From positions 310,001-374,000 of the forward strand of contig CAVXAB010000009.1 in NCBI GenBank assembly GCA_963759545.1: 64,000 nucleotides of DNA. Reading direction: 5' to 3'. The notes beneath the pieces are model-generated. The model was not told the origin of the DNA. It searched no databases and saw only the letters and a list, made by a program, of their open reading frames with translations. The DNA comes from Trebonia sp963759545. GTDB lineage: Bacteria; Actinomycetota; Actinomycetes; Streptosporangiales; Streptosporangiaceae. Positions 49,994 to 59,275 of the stretch are shown here, in pieces (position 1 is the first letter of the stretch; the number at the start of each line of letters is the position of its first letter). The position numbers were made by a program, and so were the translations under genes.

Positions 49994-52753
49994 GTGGGTT
50001 GCGTGGTCGACGGGGAGGCTCATCGAGCGGGCGAGCGGTGGCGGGTGTTCGTGTCACATACCTCGGAGTTGCGGGAGTTCCCGCGCGGCCGGTCGTATGT
50101 GGCCGCGGTGGAGCGGGCGGTTACGGCGTGCGGCCACGTGATCGTGGACATGGCCGATTTCCCCGCGGCGGACCTGCCGTCGGCCCGGCTGTGCACCGAC
50201 CGGGTGGCGTCGTGCGATGTCTACATAGGGGTGCTGGGCACCCGCTACGGGTCGCCGGTTCGGGACAGCCCCGAGGTGTCCTACACGGAGCTGGAATTCG
50301 AAGCGGCGACCAAAGCGGGGCTGCACCGCCTGGTATTCATGCTTGACACGGAAGCGGAGGTGGCGGGCATCCCGCCGTCGGGTTTCATTGACCTGGAATT
50401 CGGCGCACGGCAGCAGGCGTTCCGCGGCCGGGTACAGGCGGGCCTGGGCACGCGGTCGTTCGCTGACCCTGGCACGCTGGGGCAGCTGGTAGAGCGCTCG
50501 CTGCGGGAGCTGGCCGGGAAGTACCGGGCGTTCGACGGGGCCGTCCCGCCGGTACGGCTAGCACCTAGGCCGGAGTTCCTGGCGGGCAGGGAAAGCCTGC
50601 TCAAGGAGCTGGATGCCCTGCTTGCGGGCAGGCCTGACCAGGTCGGGCCCCGGACGGCGGTCCTTTGCGGGCTGGGCGGGGCGGGCAAGACCAGCGTGGC
50701 GGTGGAGTACGCGCACCGGCACGTGGCCGAGGTGGGGGTGTGCTGGCAGTTCGCAGCGGATGACCCGGCAGTGCTGGCAGCTGAGTTCGCCGTGCTGGCC
50801 GCGCAGCTTGGCGTGCGAGACGCGGGGGATCCGGTGGCATCCGTGCACGGGGCACTGGCCAGGCAGAAGGCCGGATGGCTGGTGGTGTTCGACAACGCAC
50901 GTGACCGGGCGTCGATCGAGCCGTTCCTGCCGCCCGCCGGGCCGGGGCGAGTGCTGATCAGCACGCAGAATCAGCACTGGCAGCCGGGCAAGGTCCTAGA
51001 CGTCGCGGTGCTGGACACGGAGGTAGCGGCAGGATTCCTGCTGGCCCGGACCGGCGACCCGGACCAGGCGACGGCCCACGAGCTGGCTGTCGAGCTGGGC
51101 GGGCTACCGCTGGCACTGGAGCAGGCCGCCGCGTACATGCAGGCCACTGGCACCCTTTTGGCCGGGTACCTGCGGCTTTTCCGCGCCCGGCAGGCTGACT
51201 TGCTGGCCCGCGGGGAGGCGGCGGGGCATCCCGCGGGCGTGGCCGCCACCTTGGGGCTTGCCCTGTCAAAGCTGGCCGACGAGGCCCCGGCGACGGGTCT
51301 GCTGCGGCTGCTGGCGTTCCTGTCGCCCGAGCCGGTTCCGCTGGCTCTTCTGTTTGCCGGCGGGCGGGACGTTGGCTTGCCGAGCCCGGCAGGGGACGTG
51401 GTAGCGCCGTTGCTTGGCGACCCGTTGGCGACCGGGGATGCGGTCTCGGCACTGCGCCGCTACTCGCTGGTGACGCCCGCCGGGCACGGACAGGTGCTGG
51501 TGCACCGCCTCGTGCAAGCCATGGCCCGCGCCCAGCTGGCCGCGGATGCGTCTGAGCGGTGGGAGCGGGCCGTCGCCACGCTGGTCGAGGCGGCGATCCC
51601 CGACGACACGAGCCTGCCCGCGGCGTGGTCGACGTGCGCGGCGCTGCTGCCGCACGCCCGGGCCGTCCTGCCCCCGACCAGCGACGGCATGTCGCGGATC
51701 GCGAATTACCTCGGATCTAGCGGCAGCTACATGGCCGCCCGTGACCTGTTCCAGGTAATTACTGACGTGCACGTGACGCAAAGCGCCTACGGGCCCTGGC
51801 ACTCAGGCACCCTCGATGCCCGGCACCACCTTGCGTACTGGACCGGCAAGGCAGGGGACGCGGCCGGGGCCCGTGACCAGTACGCCGCTCTGGTACCCGT
51901 CAGCGAGCGGATCCTGGGGCCTGAGGCTCCAATCAGCCTTGCCGCCCGATACGGCCTCGCCCGCTGGTCCGGAGCCGCGGGAAATGCGGCTGGGGCCCGC
52001 GACCGGTTCGCGGCCCTGCTGCCCATCTGCGAGCGGGTCTCGGGTCCCGAGCACCCCGACACCCTGAACGTCCGCCACAGCCTGGCCTATTGGATTGGTG
52101 AGGCGGGGGACGCGGCCACGGCCCGCGACCGGTTCGCGGCCCTGCTGCCCGTCCGCGAGCGGGTCCTGGGCCCCGAGCGCCGCGATAGCCTGACCACCCG
52201 CGGCAACCTTGCCCGCTACACCGGTAAGGCGGGGGACGCGGCCGCAGCCCGCGACCAGTACGCCGCACTGGTGCCCGTCCGCGAGCGGGTCCTGGGCCGC
52301 GAGCACCCCGACACCCTGGCCGGCCGACACAGCCTGGCCTACTGGACGGGTGAGGCCGGGGACGCGGCCGCAGCCCGCGACCAGTTCACCGCACTGCTGC
52401 CCGTCCGCGAGCGGGTCCTGGGCCCCGAGCACCCCGACACCCTGACCACCCGTGCCGACCTGGCCCGCTCGACGGGTGAGGCCGGGGACGCGGCCGCAGC
52501 CCGCGACCAGTTCACCGCACTGCTGCCCGTCCGCGAGCGGGTCCACGGCCCCGAGCACCCCGATACCCTGGACACCCGCTACGACCTCGCGCGCTGGACG
52601 GGTGAGGCGGGGGACGCGGCCACAGCCTGTGCTCAGCTGGCCGCACTACTGCCGGTCTACGAACGGGTGCTCGGCGCCGGGCACCCGCGCACCCTGCACA
52701 CGGGCGGCGAGCTCACTCACTGGACCAGGAACAAAGGGGACGATGTCCGGTGA
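49994..52753 (+). CDS. STAND NTPase: DUF4062, NB-ARC and TPR repeats
   Basis: A 919-residue signal-transduction ATPase. Residues about 15-115 are a DUF4062 domain (WRVFVSHTSELREFPRGRSYV; ASCDVYIGVLGTRYGSP; SYTELEFEAA). Residues about 190-480 are NB-ARC, with Walker A GLGGAGKTSVAVEYAH, Walker B WLVVFDNA and GLPLALEQAAAYM. The winged-helix region follows, then seven in-register 42-residue TPR units. This NLR-like layout is typical of bacterial sensors that oligomerise on ligand binding, many of them in defence or programmed cell death; DUF4062 is the candidate effector or adaptor. GTG 49994 or 50003 could start. No partner gene adjoins it. Confidence 0.88.
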   Translation: MGCVVDGEAHRAGERWRVFVSHTSELREFPRGRSYVAAVERAVTACGHVIVDMADFPAADLPSARLCTDRVASCDVYIGVLGTRYGSPVRDSPEVSYTELEFEAATKAGLHRLVFMLDTEAEVAGIPPSGFIDLEFGARQQAFRGRVQAGLGTRSFADPGTLGQLVERSLRELAGKYRAFDGAVPPVRLAPRPEFLAGRESLLKELDALLAGRPDQVGPRTAVLCGLGGAGKTSVAVEYAHRHVAEVGVCWQFAADDPAVLAAEFAVLAAQLGVRDAGDPVASVHGALARQKAGWLVVFDNARDRASIEPFLPPAGPGRVLISTQNQHWQPGKVLDVAVLDTEVAAGFLLARTGDPDQATAHELAVELGGLPLALEQAAAYMQATGTLLAGYLRLFRARQADLLARGEAAGHPAGVAATLGLALSKLADEAPATGLLRLLAFLSPEPVPLALLFAGGRDVGLPSPAGDVVAPLLGDPLATGDAVSALRRYSLVTPAGHGQVLVHRLVQAMARAQLAADASERWERAVATLVEAAIPDDTSLPAAWSTCAALLPHARAVLPPTSDGMSRIANYLGSSGSYMAARDLFQVITDVHVTQSAYGPWHSGTLDARHHLAYWTGKAGDAAGARDQYAALVPVSERILGPEAPISLAARYGLARWSGAAGNAAGARDRFAALLPICERVSGPEHPDTLNVRHSLAYWIGEAGDAATARDRFAALLPVRERVLGPERRDSLTTRGNLARYTGKAGDAAAARDQYAALVPVRERVLGREHPDTLAGRHSLAYWTGEAGDAAAARDQFTALLPVRERVLGPEHPDTLTTRADLARSTGEAGDAAAARDQFTALLPVRERVHGPEHPDTLDTRYDLARWTGEAGDAATACAQLAALLPVYERVLGAGHPRTLHTGGELTHWTRNKGDDVR
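51845..52726 (+). repeat. Seven tandem 126-base units encoding TPRs
   Basis: Exactly seven 126-base units in phase, encoding variants of GEAGDAAAARDQFTALLPVR then ERVLGPEHPDTL and a variable LARWT-like end. Copies 4-6 are nearly identical at the DNA level, whereas the first and last are diverged, so the array has expanded recently by duplication. Confidence 0.9.
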
Positions 52754-52817
52754 GCGCCTGACGCCACCCGCCGCAGCGTCAAATGCGCGAATCCCCAGCT
52801 GACCTGGCGCCTGCCGG

Positions 52818-54836
52818 CTAGTTCCGGCGCAGGCTGCAGCCGAGCAGGTAGCCGCGGCCGGCCTCGTCGATGCCGGCGCTGAACGTTTCACCGCCAGCCA
52901 CCAGCCCGTCGACCCGCAGCCGCCGGCCGGCACCGCCGAGCGGCACGGCCGGGGGCTCGATCGTGACCAGGCCGGCCGGCGCGTCCACGTCGAGGCCAAG
53001 CAGCGCCTGCGTTAGGGCCCCGGCCGCGGCGGCCGACCAGGCCTGCGGGCGGCACGCCGCCGGGTAGGGTACCGGTCCGCGTCCCTCACCGGAGAACAGC
53101 TCGGGGAGACGCCAGTCGAACGCGGCGGCGGCCGACAGCAGCCCGTCGGCCAGCCGGGCAGCGGCGGCGCCATGGCCGCTGCGGTACAGTCCCCTGATCA
53201 CGATGGCCGTATCGTGGCTCCACACCGAGCCGCAGTGATAGCTCAGCGGGTTGTAGCCGGCGTTGCCTGCGGACATGGTGCGCAGCCCGAAGCCTGAGTC
53301 CATGTCCGGGCCGGACAGCCGGGCAGCGACCAGCGCCTCCTCGTCTTCTGTCAGCAGGCCGGTGGCCAGCAGGTGGCCGATATTGCTGGTCAGCGAGTCC
53401 ACCTGCTGCTTTTCCGCGTCCAGGGCGAGCGCCGGGTACCCGGCCGGCAGCCAGAACGACGCGCGGAACGCCTCCGCCAGCCCAGCCGCCCACGCCCGCC
53501 AGCGGCCGGCACCGGGCTCGCCGAACGCGGTCAGCAGCTCGGCCCCCGCCATGGCCGCCTCGTAGGCGTACCCCTGCACCTCGCACAGCGCGACCGGGGG
53601 CTTGGCGATGCGGCCGTCGGCGAAACGGATCGAGTCGCCCGAGTCCTTCCAGCCCTGGTTCGACAGCCCGTGGCCGCTCTGGTCGACGTACTCAAGCAGC
53701 CCGTCGCCGTCGGAGTCGCCGTAGCGGCTGATGCACTCGAGCGCCGCGTGCAGCGCGGGCAGGAGGGCCCGCACCTGGCTGCCCGGCATGCCCCAGCGCC
53801 ACGCGTCGTGCAGGAGGCAGATCCACAGCGGGGTGGCGTCGATCGTGCCGTAGTAGAGAGAACCCCCGCGCCGCAGCTCGTGCGGGATCTTGCCTGGCGC
53901 CTCCGCGGTCTCCGGGTCGAGCTTGCTCCCCTGGAAAGCCGCCAGCGTGCGGAGCGTGCCGGCGGCGAGCTGCCAGCCGAACGGCAGCAGCAAGCGGGCG
54001 GCCCAGATGCTGTCCCGGCCGAAGAGCGTGAAGTACCACGGCGCGCCGGCGGCGAGGAACACGTCACCTGGGCGGCCAGGCACGGCCATCCGCAGTGCGG
54101 CCACGTCGGCCAGCGACCGCCCGACAAGCTCAGGCAGCCGGGGGTCGTCCGCGGTGACGCGGGCGACCAGGGGCTCGGCACCGGGCGCCGCGATGACCGA
54201 CGCGGCGGGATCGGTGACCGTCAGCCGCCAGCTCAGCACGCTGGCCCCACGCCCGTCCAGCCGCACCGGCCAGCGGACCGTTGCCACGCCGGCCGCGTGA
54301 TCGCCGGCCGCGTGATCGCCGGCCAGCTCGGCGCCTGGCGCCGAGAGCGTGACCGCCAGTTGTCCGTCACCCCAGCTCAGGCCGTCGCGACCCGCGGTCA
54401 TCGGCACAGGCTGCCTCGCCCGGGCCGCCTTGACCTCACCCAGGCGGGCCAGGTCGGCGGCGACGGTGAGTACGAGTTCGGTGTCGATGCCGGAGTCGGC
54501 GAAGCTGACCACCCGGATCCGCTCACTCACCTCGCCGGGTGCGACGGTCCGCTCCCGCACGACCTGGACCGTCGGGTCGACGATGTCGTCGCCGAGCGCC
54601 CGCGGCACCGCGGTGAACCAGGCGGACCGCGCGCCGTCAAGCCCCCCGCCGATCGGCGCCGGCTCCGTCCCGCCCACCGTGAGCACCGCCAGGGAAAGCA
54701 CCCGCACGTCGGCGTGCAGCACTCCCTCGGCGTTGCCGCCGTCACGGATCTGGCCGCTTGGCTCGCTGAGCATCACGGTCGGCGCACTCAGCACGGTGAC
54801 GAGATCGTGCAGCCAGGGCTGATCAAGCGCGGACAT
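52818..54836 (-). CDS. Glycogen-debranching-type glycosidase (amylo-alpha-1,6-glucosidase like)
   Basis: A 672-residue protein. Residues about 5-230 match the GDE N-terminal domain (SGQIRDGGNAEGVLHADVRVLSLAVLTVGG). Residues about 270-600 form an (alpha/alpha)6 barrel with WYFTLFGRDSIWAARLLLPFGW, PGKIPHELRRG, YYGTIDATPLW, SNQGWKDSGDSI and YHCGSVWSHDTAIV. Asp and Glu residues in the GRDS, KDSGD and CEVQGY segments are the likely catalytic and binding sites. It releases or trims alpha-glucosides. It is divergent from the LacI/ABC operon, sharing the operators. ATG 54836. No signal peptide, so cytoplasmic. Confidence 0.88.
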   Translation of the reverse strand: MSALDQPWLHDLVTVLSAPTVMLSEPSGQIRDGGNAEGVLHADVRVLSLAVLTVGGTEPAPIGGGLDGARSAWFTAVPRALGDDIVDPTVQVVRERTVAPGEVSERIRVVSFADSGIDTELVLTVAADLARLGEVKAARARQPVPMTAGRDGLSWGDGQLAVTLSAPGAELAGDHAAGDHAAGVATVRWPVRLDGRGASVLSWRLTVTDPAASVIAAPGAEPLVARVTADDPRLPELVGRSLADVAALRMAVPGRPGDVFLAAGAPWYFTLFGRDSIWAARLLLPFGWQLAAGTLRTLAAFQGSKLDPETAEAPGKIPHELRRGGSLYYGTIDATPLWICLLHDAWRWGMPGSQVRALLPALHAALECISRYGDSDGDGLLEYVDQSGHGLSNQGWKDSGDSIRFADGRIAKPPVALCEVQGYAYEAAMAGAELLTAFGEPGAGRWRAWAAGLAEAFRASFWLPAGYPALALDAEKQQVDSLTSNIGHLLATGLLTEDEEALVAARLSGPDMDSGFGLRTMSAGNAGYNPLSYHCGSVWSHDTAIVIRGLYRSGHGAAAARLADGLLSAAAAFDWRLPELFSGEGRGPVPYPAACRPQAWSAAAAGALTQALLGLDVDAPAGLVTIEPPAVPLGGAGRRLRVDGLVAGGETFSAGIDEAGRGYLLGCSLRRN

Positions 54837-54926
54837 CAATCGCCTCTTCCGCTTTCGTCGTCAGTTGTCGCCTTATGACCGGCAAAGCTTGACAGTGGCG
54901 TGCCGTCAGCGTGATCCTAGCAGTGC

Positions 54927-54965
54927 TTTGAACGATCAAATGGATCGATCAAATTTAACGATCAA
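54927..54965. promoter_or_regulatory. LacI-type operators between glycosidase and lacI genes
   Basis: TTTGAACGATCAAA (54927-54940, inverted repeat TTTGA-N4-TCAAA) and a near copy TTTAACGATCAAA (54953-54965) flank a GATCGATC palindrome. Repeated TCAAA half-sites suggest LacI dimers acting on both divergent promoters. Confidence 0.6.
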
Positions 54966-54976
54966 AGAGGATCAGC

Positions 54977-56020
54977 GTGCCAGCACAGCGTCCGACCATG
55001 GCAGACGTCGCCAAGGCCGCCTCCGTGTCGCTGCAGACTGTGTCGAACGTGATCAACGCGCCGCACCTGGTCCGCGCCGAGACCCGCCAGCGGGTCGAGT
55101 CGGTGATCGCGGCCACCGGGTACCGGCCGCTCAAGGCGGCGCAGACGCTGCGGACCCAGCGGTCGCACCTCATCGCGGTGATCATCCCAGAACCTGGCCA
55201 GTGGAAGGGCGAACTGCACAACGCCTTCCTGCACGCGCTCACCCGCCGGGCGCAGAAGTCCGGTTACCGGATCCTGCTGTTCACCGCGGTCGATGACGAC
55301 GAGGAGATCCGGGCCTACGACCAGTTGCTCAGCGATTACACGCTCGACGCCTTCGTGATCACCGGCACGCACTCGGCCGACCGCCGGACATCGTGGCTGC
55401 GGCGCAAGCGCGTCCCCTTCGTAACGTTCGGCCGCCCGTGGGGCGCCGCCGGGACGCACCCGTGGGTGGACGTGGACGGCGCGCACGGAGAGCGCGCGGC
55501 CACCGAGCACCTGATCGCAGCCGGTCACCGGCGCATCGCCTTCCTCGGCTGGCCGGAAGACTCCGACGTGGGCGAAGACCGCAAGGCGGGGTGGGAGCAG
55601 GCCTGCCAGGCGGCAGGCCTGCCGACCGACGGGCTGTGCGCGCGGCTGGAGGACGACCTGGCGCAGGGCCGCGAGGGCTGCGCCAGGCTGCTTGAGGCGG
55701 CCGACCCGCCGACGGCCTTCGTGTGCGTCAGCGACACGGTCGCGCTCGGCGCGTGGACCGAGATCACCGCGCGCGGCCTCGCCCCGGGCCTGGACGTGGG
55801 CGTGATCGGCTTCGACGACTCCACCGCGGCCGCCGCAGTGGGCCTGACCAGCGTGGCGCAGCCACTGGACGAGGTGGCCGACGCCTGCCTGGTCGCACTG
55901 GACAGGCTCCTTTCCCCCGGCAGCGGCACCGGCAGGCGCACCGCCAGGCCCCGCGCGCTGCTTGAGCCGCACCTCGTTATCCGAAGCTCCGCACCCTCCC
56001 CAGAGAAGAGGACATCATGA
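54977..56020 (+). CDS. LacI-family regulator of the sugar locus
   Basis: A 347-residue regulator. The N-terminal helix-turn-helix and hinge read PTMADVAKAASVSLQTVSNVINAPHLVRAETRQRV and GYRPLKAAQTLRTQRS. The effector domain has the periplasmic-binding fold (LIAVIIPEPGQW; WVDVDGAHGERAATEHLIAAGHRRIAFLG; VGVIGFDDSTAAAAV). GTG 54977 starts just after the operators. Its stop overlaps the binding-protein start (ATGA), so it is the first gene of the import operon and regulates itself, the importer and the divergent glycosidase. Confidence 0.9.
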   Translation: MPAQRPTMADVAKAASVSLQTVSNVINAPHLVRAETRQRVESVIAATGYRPLKAAQTLRTQRSHLIAVIIPEPGQWKGELHNAFLHALTRRAQKSGYRILLFTAVDDDEEIRAYDQLLSDYTLDAFVITGTHSADRRTSWLRRKRVPFVTFGRPWGAAGTHPWVDVDGAHGERAATEHLIAAGHRRIAFLGWPEDSDVGEDRKAGWEQACQAAGLPTDGLCARLEDDLAQGREGCARLLEAADPPTAFVCVSDTVALGAWTEITARGLAPGLDVGVIGFDDSTAAAAVGLTSVAQPLDEVADACLVALDRLLSPGSGTGRRTARPRALLEPHLVIRSSAPSPEKRTS

Positions 56021-57270
56021 GATCCAAGATCGCCATCGCGGCCCTAGCGGCCGCCGGGCTCGCGGTACTCTCCACGGCCTGCTCCTCCGGCAACGGATTC
56101 GGCTCCTCATCAGCGAGTAGCACCGCCGGCGCCACGCCCAACAAGTCCCCGCTGACCCTGATGTTCGGCTCGAGCGGGACCGCGGAAACCGCCGCGGTGC
56201 AGCAGGCGGCGAAGGCATTCACCAAGCAGAGCGGCATCCCCGTGCAGGTGATCCCGGCGTCGAACCTCACCCAGCAGGTGGCGCAGGGATTTTCCGGCGG
56301 CACGCCGCCCAACGTCTTCTACCTCGACCCGCTGACCTTCCAGAACTACGCCAAGGACGGCGTCCTCGAGGCGTACCCGTCCACCCTGCCCAACTCCGGC
56401 GACTTCGCGTCGGCGCTCTCCCAGGCATTCACCTACAAGAGCACGTTCACGTGCGAGCCGAAGGACGCATCCACCCTCGCGCTTTACGTCAACACCACCG
56501 ACTGGCAGCAAGCCGGCCTTGGCGCGCCGCCGTCCAGCTGGAGCCAGCTCGAGGCGGACGCGAAGAAGCTGACCACCGGCGGCCGGGCCGGCCTGACCAT
56601 CGACCAGACCCACTCCGGCATCGACGAGTTCTTCTACCAGAACGGCGGAACCGTCACGAACACCGCCGGCACCAAGGTCGAGCTGAACAGCCCGCAGAAC
56701 GTCGCGGCGCTCACGTTCCTCAAGGGCATGCTGAACCAGGGCATCATGAAGTTCCCCTCGCAGGTGGGCGCGGGCTTCAGCGGTCAGGCATTCGGCGAGA
56801 ACAAGGCCGCGATGGACATCATCGGCAACTGGGAGAACGGCGAGCTGCAGTCCGACTACCCGAACGTCAAGTTCAAGGTCTACCCGCTGCCGGCCGGGCC
56901 GGCCGGCACGCACGCGACGCTGTCGTTCACCAACTGCTGGGGCGTGCCGAAGCAGCAGAGCAACCTGGCCGGCGCCATAGACCTCGTCAAGTTCCTCACC
57001 ACCTCGCAGCAAGAGATGACGTTCGCCAAGGGGTTCGGGGTCATCCCGTCGCTGAACACGGCGCAAGCGCAGTACGTCAAGACCTACCCGCAGTACGCGA
57101 CGTTCGTGCAGGAACTGTCGTACGCGCACCCGGACATCGCGATCGCCGGGTCGACGCAGGCGCTGTCGGCGTTCGACTCGGCTCTGCAGCAGCTGGCAAG
57201 CGGCAACCCTGCCTCCATCCTGAACACGGCTCAGCAGAACCTGCAGGCCGTGATTAACCAGGGCGCATGA
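56017..57270 (+). CDS. Sugar ABC transporter solute-binding lipoprotein (family 1)
   Basis: A 417-residue lipoprotein. The signal peptide MRSKIAIAALAAAGLAVLST ends at a lipobox cysteine followed by SSGNGF. The mature protein matches family 1 solute-binding proteins (AFTKQSGIPVQVIPASNLTQQVAQ; PPNVFYLDPLTFQNYAKDG; GNWENGELQSDYPNVKFKVYPLP). An alpha-glucoside or oligosaccharide ligand is likely given the debranching-type glycosidase (inference). It overlaps the lacI gene and the first permease gene by ATGA each. Confidence 0.9.
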   Translation: MRSKIAIAALAAAGLAVLSTACSSGNGFGSSSASSTAGATPNKSPLTLMFGSSGTAETAAVQQAAKAFTKQSGIPVQVIPASNLTQQVAQGFSGGTPPNVFYLDPLTFQNYAKDGVLEAYPSTLPNSGDFASALSQAFTYKSTFTCEPKDASTLALYVNTTDWQQAGLGAPPSSWSQLEADAKKLTTGGRAGLTIDQTHSGIDEFFYQNGGTVTNTAGTKVELNSPQNVAALTFLKGMLNQGIMKFPSQVGAGFSGQAFGENKAAMDIIGNWENGELQSDYPNVKFKVYPLPAGPAGTHATLSFTNCWGVPKQQSNLAGAIDLVKFLTTSQQEMTFAKGFGVIPSLNTAQAQYVKTYPQYATFVQELSYAHPDIAIAGSTQALSAFDSALQQLASGNPASILNTAQQNLQAVINQGA

Positions 57271-58364
57271 CGGTCCTGGTACGGCAGGACGGCCCGCGGA
57301 ATCCCCCCGCTGCCGGGGGGATCCGCGGGCGCGGGCCCCTCTTCACGGCCCGCGGCCGGGAGGCCGCCGCCGGATGGCTCATGTCCGCCCCGGTGATCGT
57401 CCTGCTGCTGGTCTTCCTGGTCGCGCCGATCGCGATGGCGGCCTGGGTCAGCGTGAGCGACTGGAACGGCATCGGCAGCCCGTTCGCGAGCGGCGTGCAC
57501 GCGATCGGCGGGCGAAACTACGCGGCGCTGCTCACCCAGCCCGGCCTGCCTCAGCAGCAGCTGGGCGAGAGCCTGCGCAACAACGTGTACTACGTGATCA
57601 TCGCGGTGCCGGTGCAGACCGCGCTCGCACTCGGCCTGGCGCTGATCGTGAGCAGAAAGCGGCTAGCGGGACGCGGCTTCTTCCGCACGGCCTACTACTT
57701 CCCGTCGATGACCAGCTCGGTGGCTGTGTCGATCCTGTTCCTGTACATCTTCGGGACCGCGGGCGTGATCAACGCGATCATCGGCGACCTCGGCGGGCAG
57801 GGGCCCAACTGGCTCGACGACCCGAACGGGGTGCTGCACATCGTCTTGTCCGGCCTCGGCGTGACCACGGCCCCTGGCGCGCTCGCCAGTCACGGCTTCC
57901 TCGGCGTGTCCTGGTGGGACTGGCTGGCCGGGCCGAGCGTCGCCATGATCGCCATCATCGCGCTGGCGATCTGGACGACGGCGGGCACGTTCATGCTGAT
58001 CTTCCTGCCGGCCATCTACGCGATCCCGTCCGACATCACCGAGGCGGCGATCATGGACGGCGCGAACGCGTGGCAGCGGTTCCGCAAGATCACGCTGCCG
58101 ATGCTCCGGCCCGCGCTGTTCCTGGTCCTCACCCTTGGCCTGATCGGCACCTGGCAGGTGTTCGACCAGATCTACCTGATGAGCCAGGGGAACCCGGCCG
58201 GCACCACGCTGACCCCGGCGTTCCTGTCTTACCTCACCTCGTTCAGCAACCAGCAGTGGGGCCAGGGCGCGGCCATCGCGTTCATCCTGTTCGCGATCAT
58301 CGTCGTGCTCACCATCGTGCAGCGGCTGATCATCTCCGAGCGGCGCGCGGGCGGCGCGTCGTGA
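57267..58364 (+). CDS. Sugar ABC transporter permease, MalF type
   Basis: A 365-residue permease with about six membrane spans and the EAA loop EAAIMDGANAWQRFRKITLPML. The first about 35 residues are hydrophilic and Gly/Pro-rich; they coincide with a long DNA hairpin. The start overlaps the binding-protein stop by ATGA. An internal start at ATG 57381 (MSAPVIV) cannot be excluded. It would pair with the downstream MalG-type permease. Confidence 0.88.
   Translation: MTVLVRQDGPRNPPAAGGIRGRGPLFTARGREAAAGWLMSAPVIVLLLVFLVAPIAMAAWVSVSDWNGIGSPFASGVHAIGGRNYAALLTQPGLPQQQLGESLRNNVYYVIIAVPVQTALALGLALIVSRKRLAGRGFFRTAYYFPSMTSSVAVSILFLYIFGTAGVINAIIGDLGGQGPNWLDDPNGVLHIVLSGLGVTTAPGALASHGFLGVSWWDWLAGPSVAMIAIIALAIWTTAGTFMLIFLPAIYAIPSDITEAAIMDGANAWQRFRKITLPMLRPALFLVLTLGLIGTWQVFDQIYLMSQGNPAGTTLTPAFLSYLTSFSNQQWGQGAAIAFILFAIIVVLTIVQRLIISERRAGGAS
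57293..57329 (+). promoter_or_regulatory. Strong hairpin just inside the first permease gene
   Basis: Arms 57293-57308 (CCCGCGGAATCCCCCC) and 57315-57329 (GGGGGGATCCGCGGG) pair with one bulged base around a GCTGCC loop, 23 bases after the binding-protein stop. Its position between binding protein and permeases fits an mRNA-stabilising or attenuating element. Confidence 0.6.
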
Positions 58365-59206
58365 GGCGGTACTTTCAGAAGCGGCGCCGGCTGGTCAACC
58401 GCGCGCTGCTGTACCTGGCGCTGGCGGCGTTCGCGGTGATCTACATCTACCCGTTCCTGCTCGACATCGGCACCGCGTTCAAGACCGAGTCCGATGCCGC
58501 CGCGCACCCGCTCAACCCGATCCCGCAGCACTGGGTGGTGACCGCGTTCACCGAGCTCGGGCAGGAGGACTTCGCCCGCTGGCTCGCCAACTCGGTCGTG
58601 GTGGCGGTCTCCGTCACCCTCGGCCGGATCCTGTTCGACTCGATGGCCGGGTACGCACTGGCCCGGCTGCGGTTCCGCGGCCGTGGCGGGCTATTCGCGG
58701 CGGTGATCGCGGTCATGGCGGTGCCAAGCGTCGTGCTGCTTATTCCGACGTTCCTCGTCTTGAAGGAACTGAACCTGTTCAACACCTACCCGGGAATGAT
58801 CCTGCCGCTGGTGACTGACGCCGCCGGGGTGTTCATCATGCGGCAGTTCTTCCTGACCGTGCCCCCGGGCATCGAGGAGGCCGCGAAGATAGACGGCGCA
58901 GGCATCTTCCGCACGTACTGGTCGGTGGTCCTGCCCATGGCGCGGCCGGCCCTGATAACGCTGATGATCTTGTCGTTCCAGGGATCGTGGAACAACTTCT
59001 CCATGATCCTGGTCGCGCACTCGTCCCCGTCGCTTGACACGCTCACCACCGGCGTCGGCCGCCTGGTCAGCGGCCAGCTCGGCGCCGGCTCGCAGTACCC
59101 GCTTCAGCTAGCCGCCGCGCTGGCGATGACCATCCCGGTGGCGATCATCTTCTTCGTGTTCCAGAAGTACATCATGCGCACTGGCGAGGGAGCGATCAAG
59201 GAGTGA
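58361..59206 (+). CDS. Sugar ABC transporter permease, MalG type
   Basis: A 281-residue permease with six spans and the EAA loop EEAAKIDGAGIFRTYWSVVLPMARPAL. GTG 58361 overlaps the first permease stop (GTGA). No ATPase follows, so the importer must use a shared MsiK-type ATPase encoded elsewhere, as is common in actinomycete sugar systems. Confidence 0.9.
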   Translation: MRRYFQKRRRLVNRALLYLALAAFAVIYIYPFLLDIGTAFKTESDAAAHPLNPIPQHWVVTAFTELGQEDFARWLANSVVVAVSVTLGRILFDSMAGYALARLRFRGRGGLFAAVIAVMAVPSVVLLIPTFLVLKELNLFNTYPGMILPLVTDAAGVFIMRQFFLTVPPGIEEAAKIDGAGIFRTYWSVVLPMARPALITLMILSFQGSWNNFSMILVAHSSPSLDTLTTGVGRLVSGQLGAGSQYPLQLAAALAMTIPVAIIFFVFQKYIMRTGEGAIKE

Positions 59207-59275
59207 GCCGGCCGCTCGGGTATCTTCATGACCCGGCGCCGGCATACGGGCCGGCCTGGCGACGGGAGAAGTGAC

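Noticed and set aside
51845..52726. Tandem 126-bp array as a CRISPR or satellite
   Set aside because: The units are in frame, encode TPRs and have no spacers.
59228..59275. ATG 59228 as the true Fpg start
   Set aside because: It would place 16 residues before the catalytic proline; kept only as an alternative.
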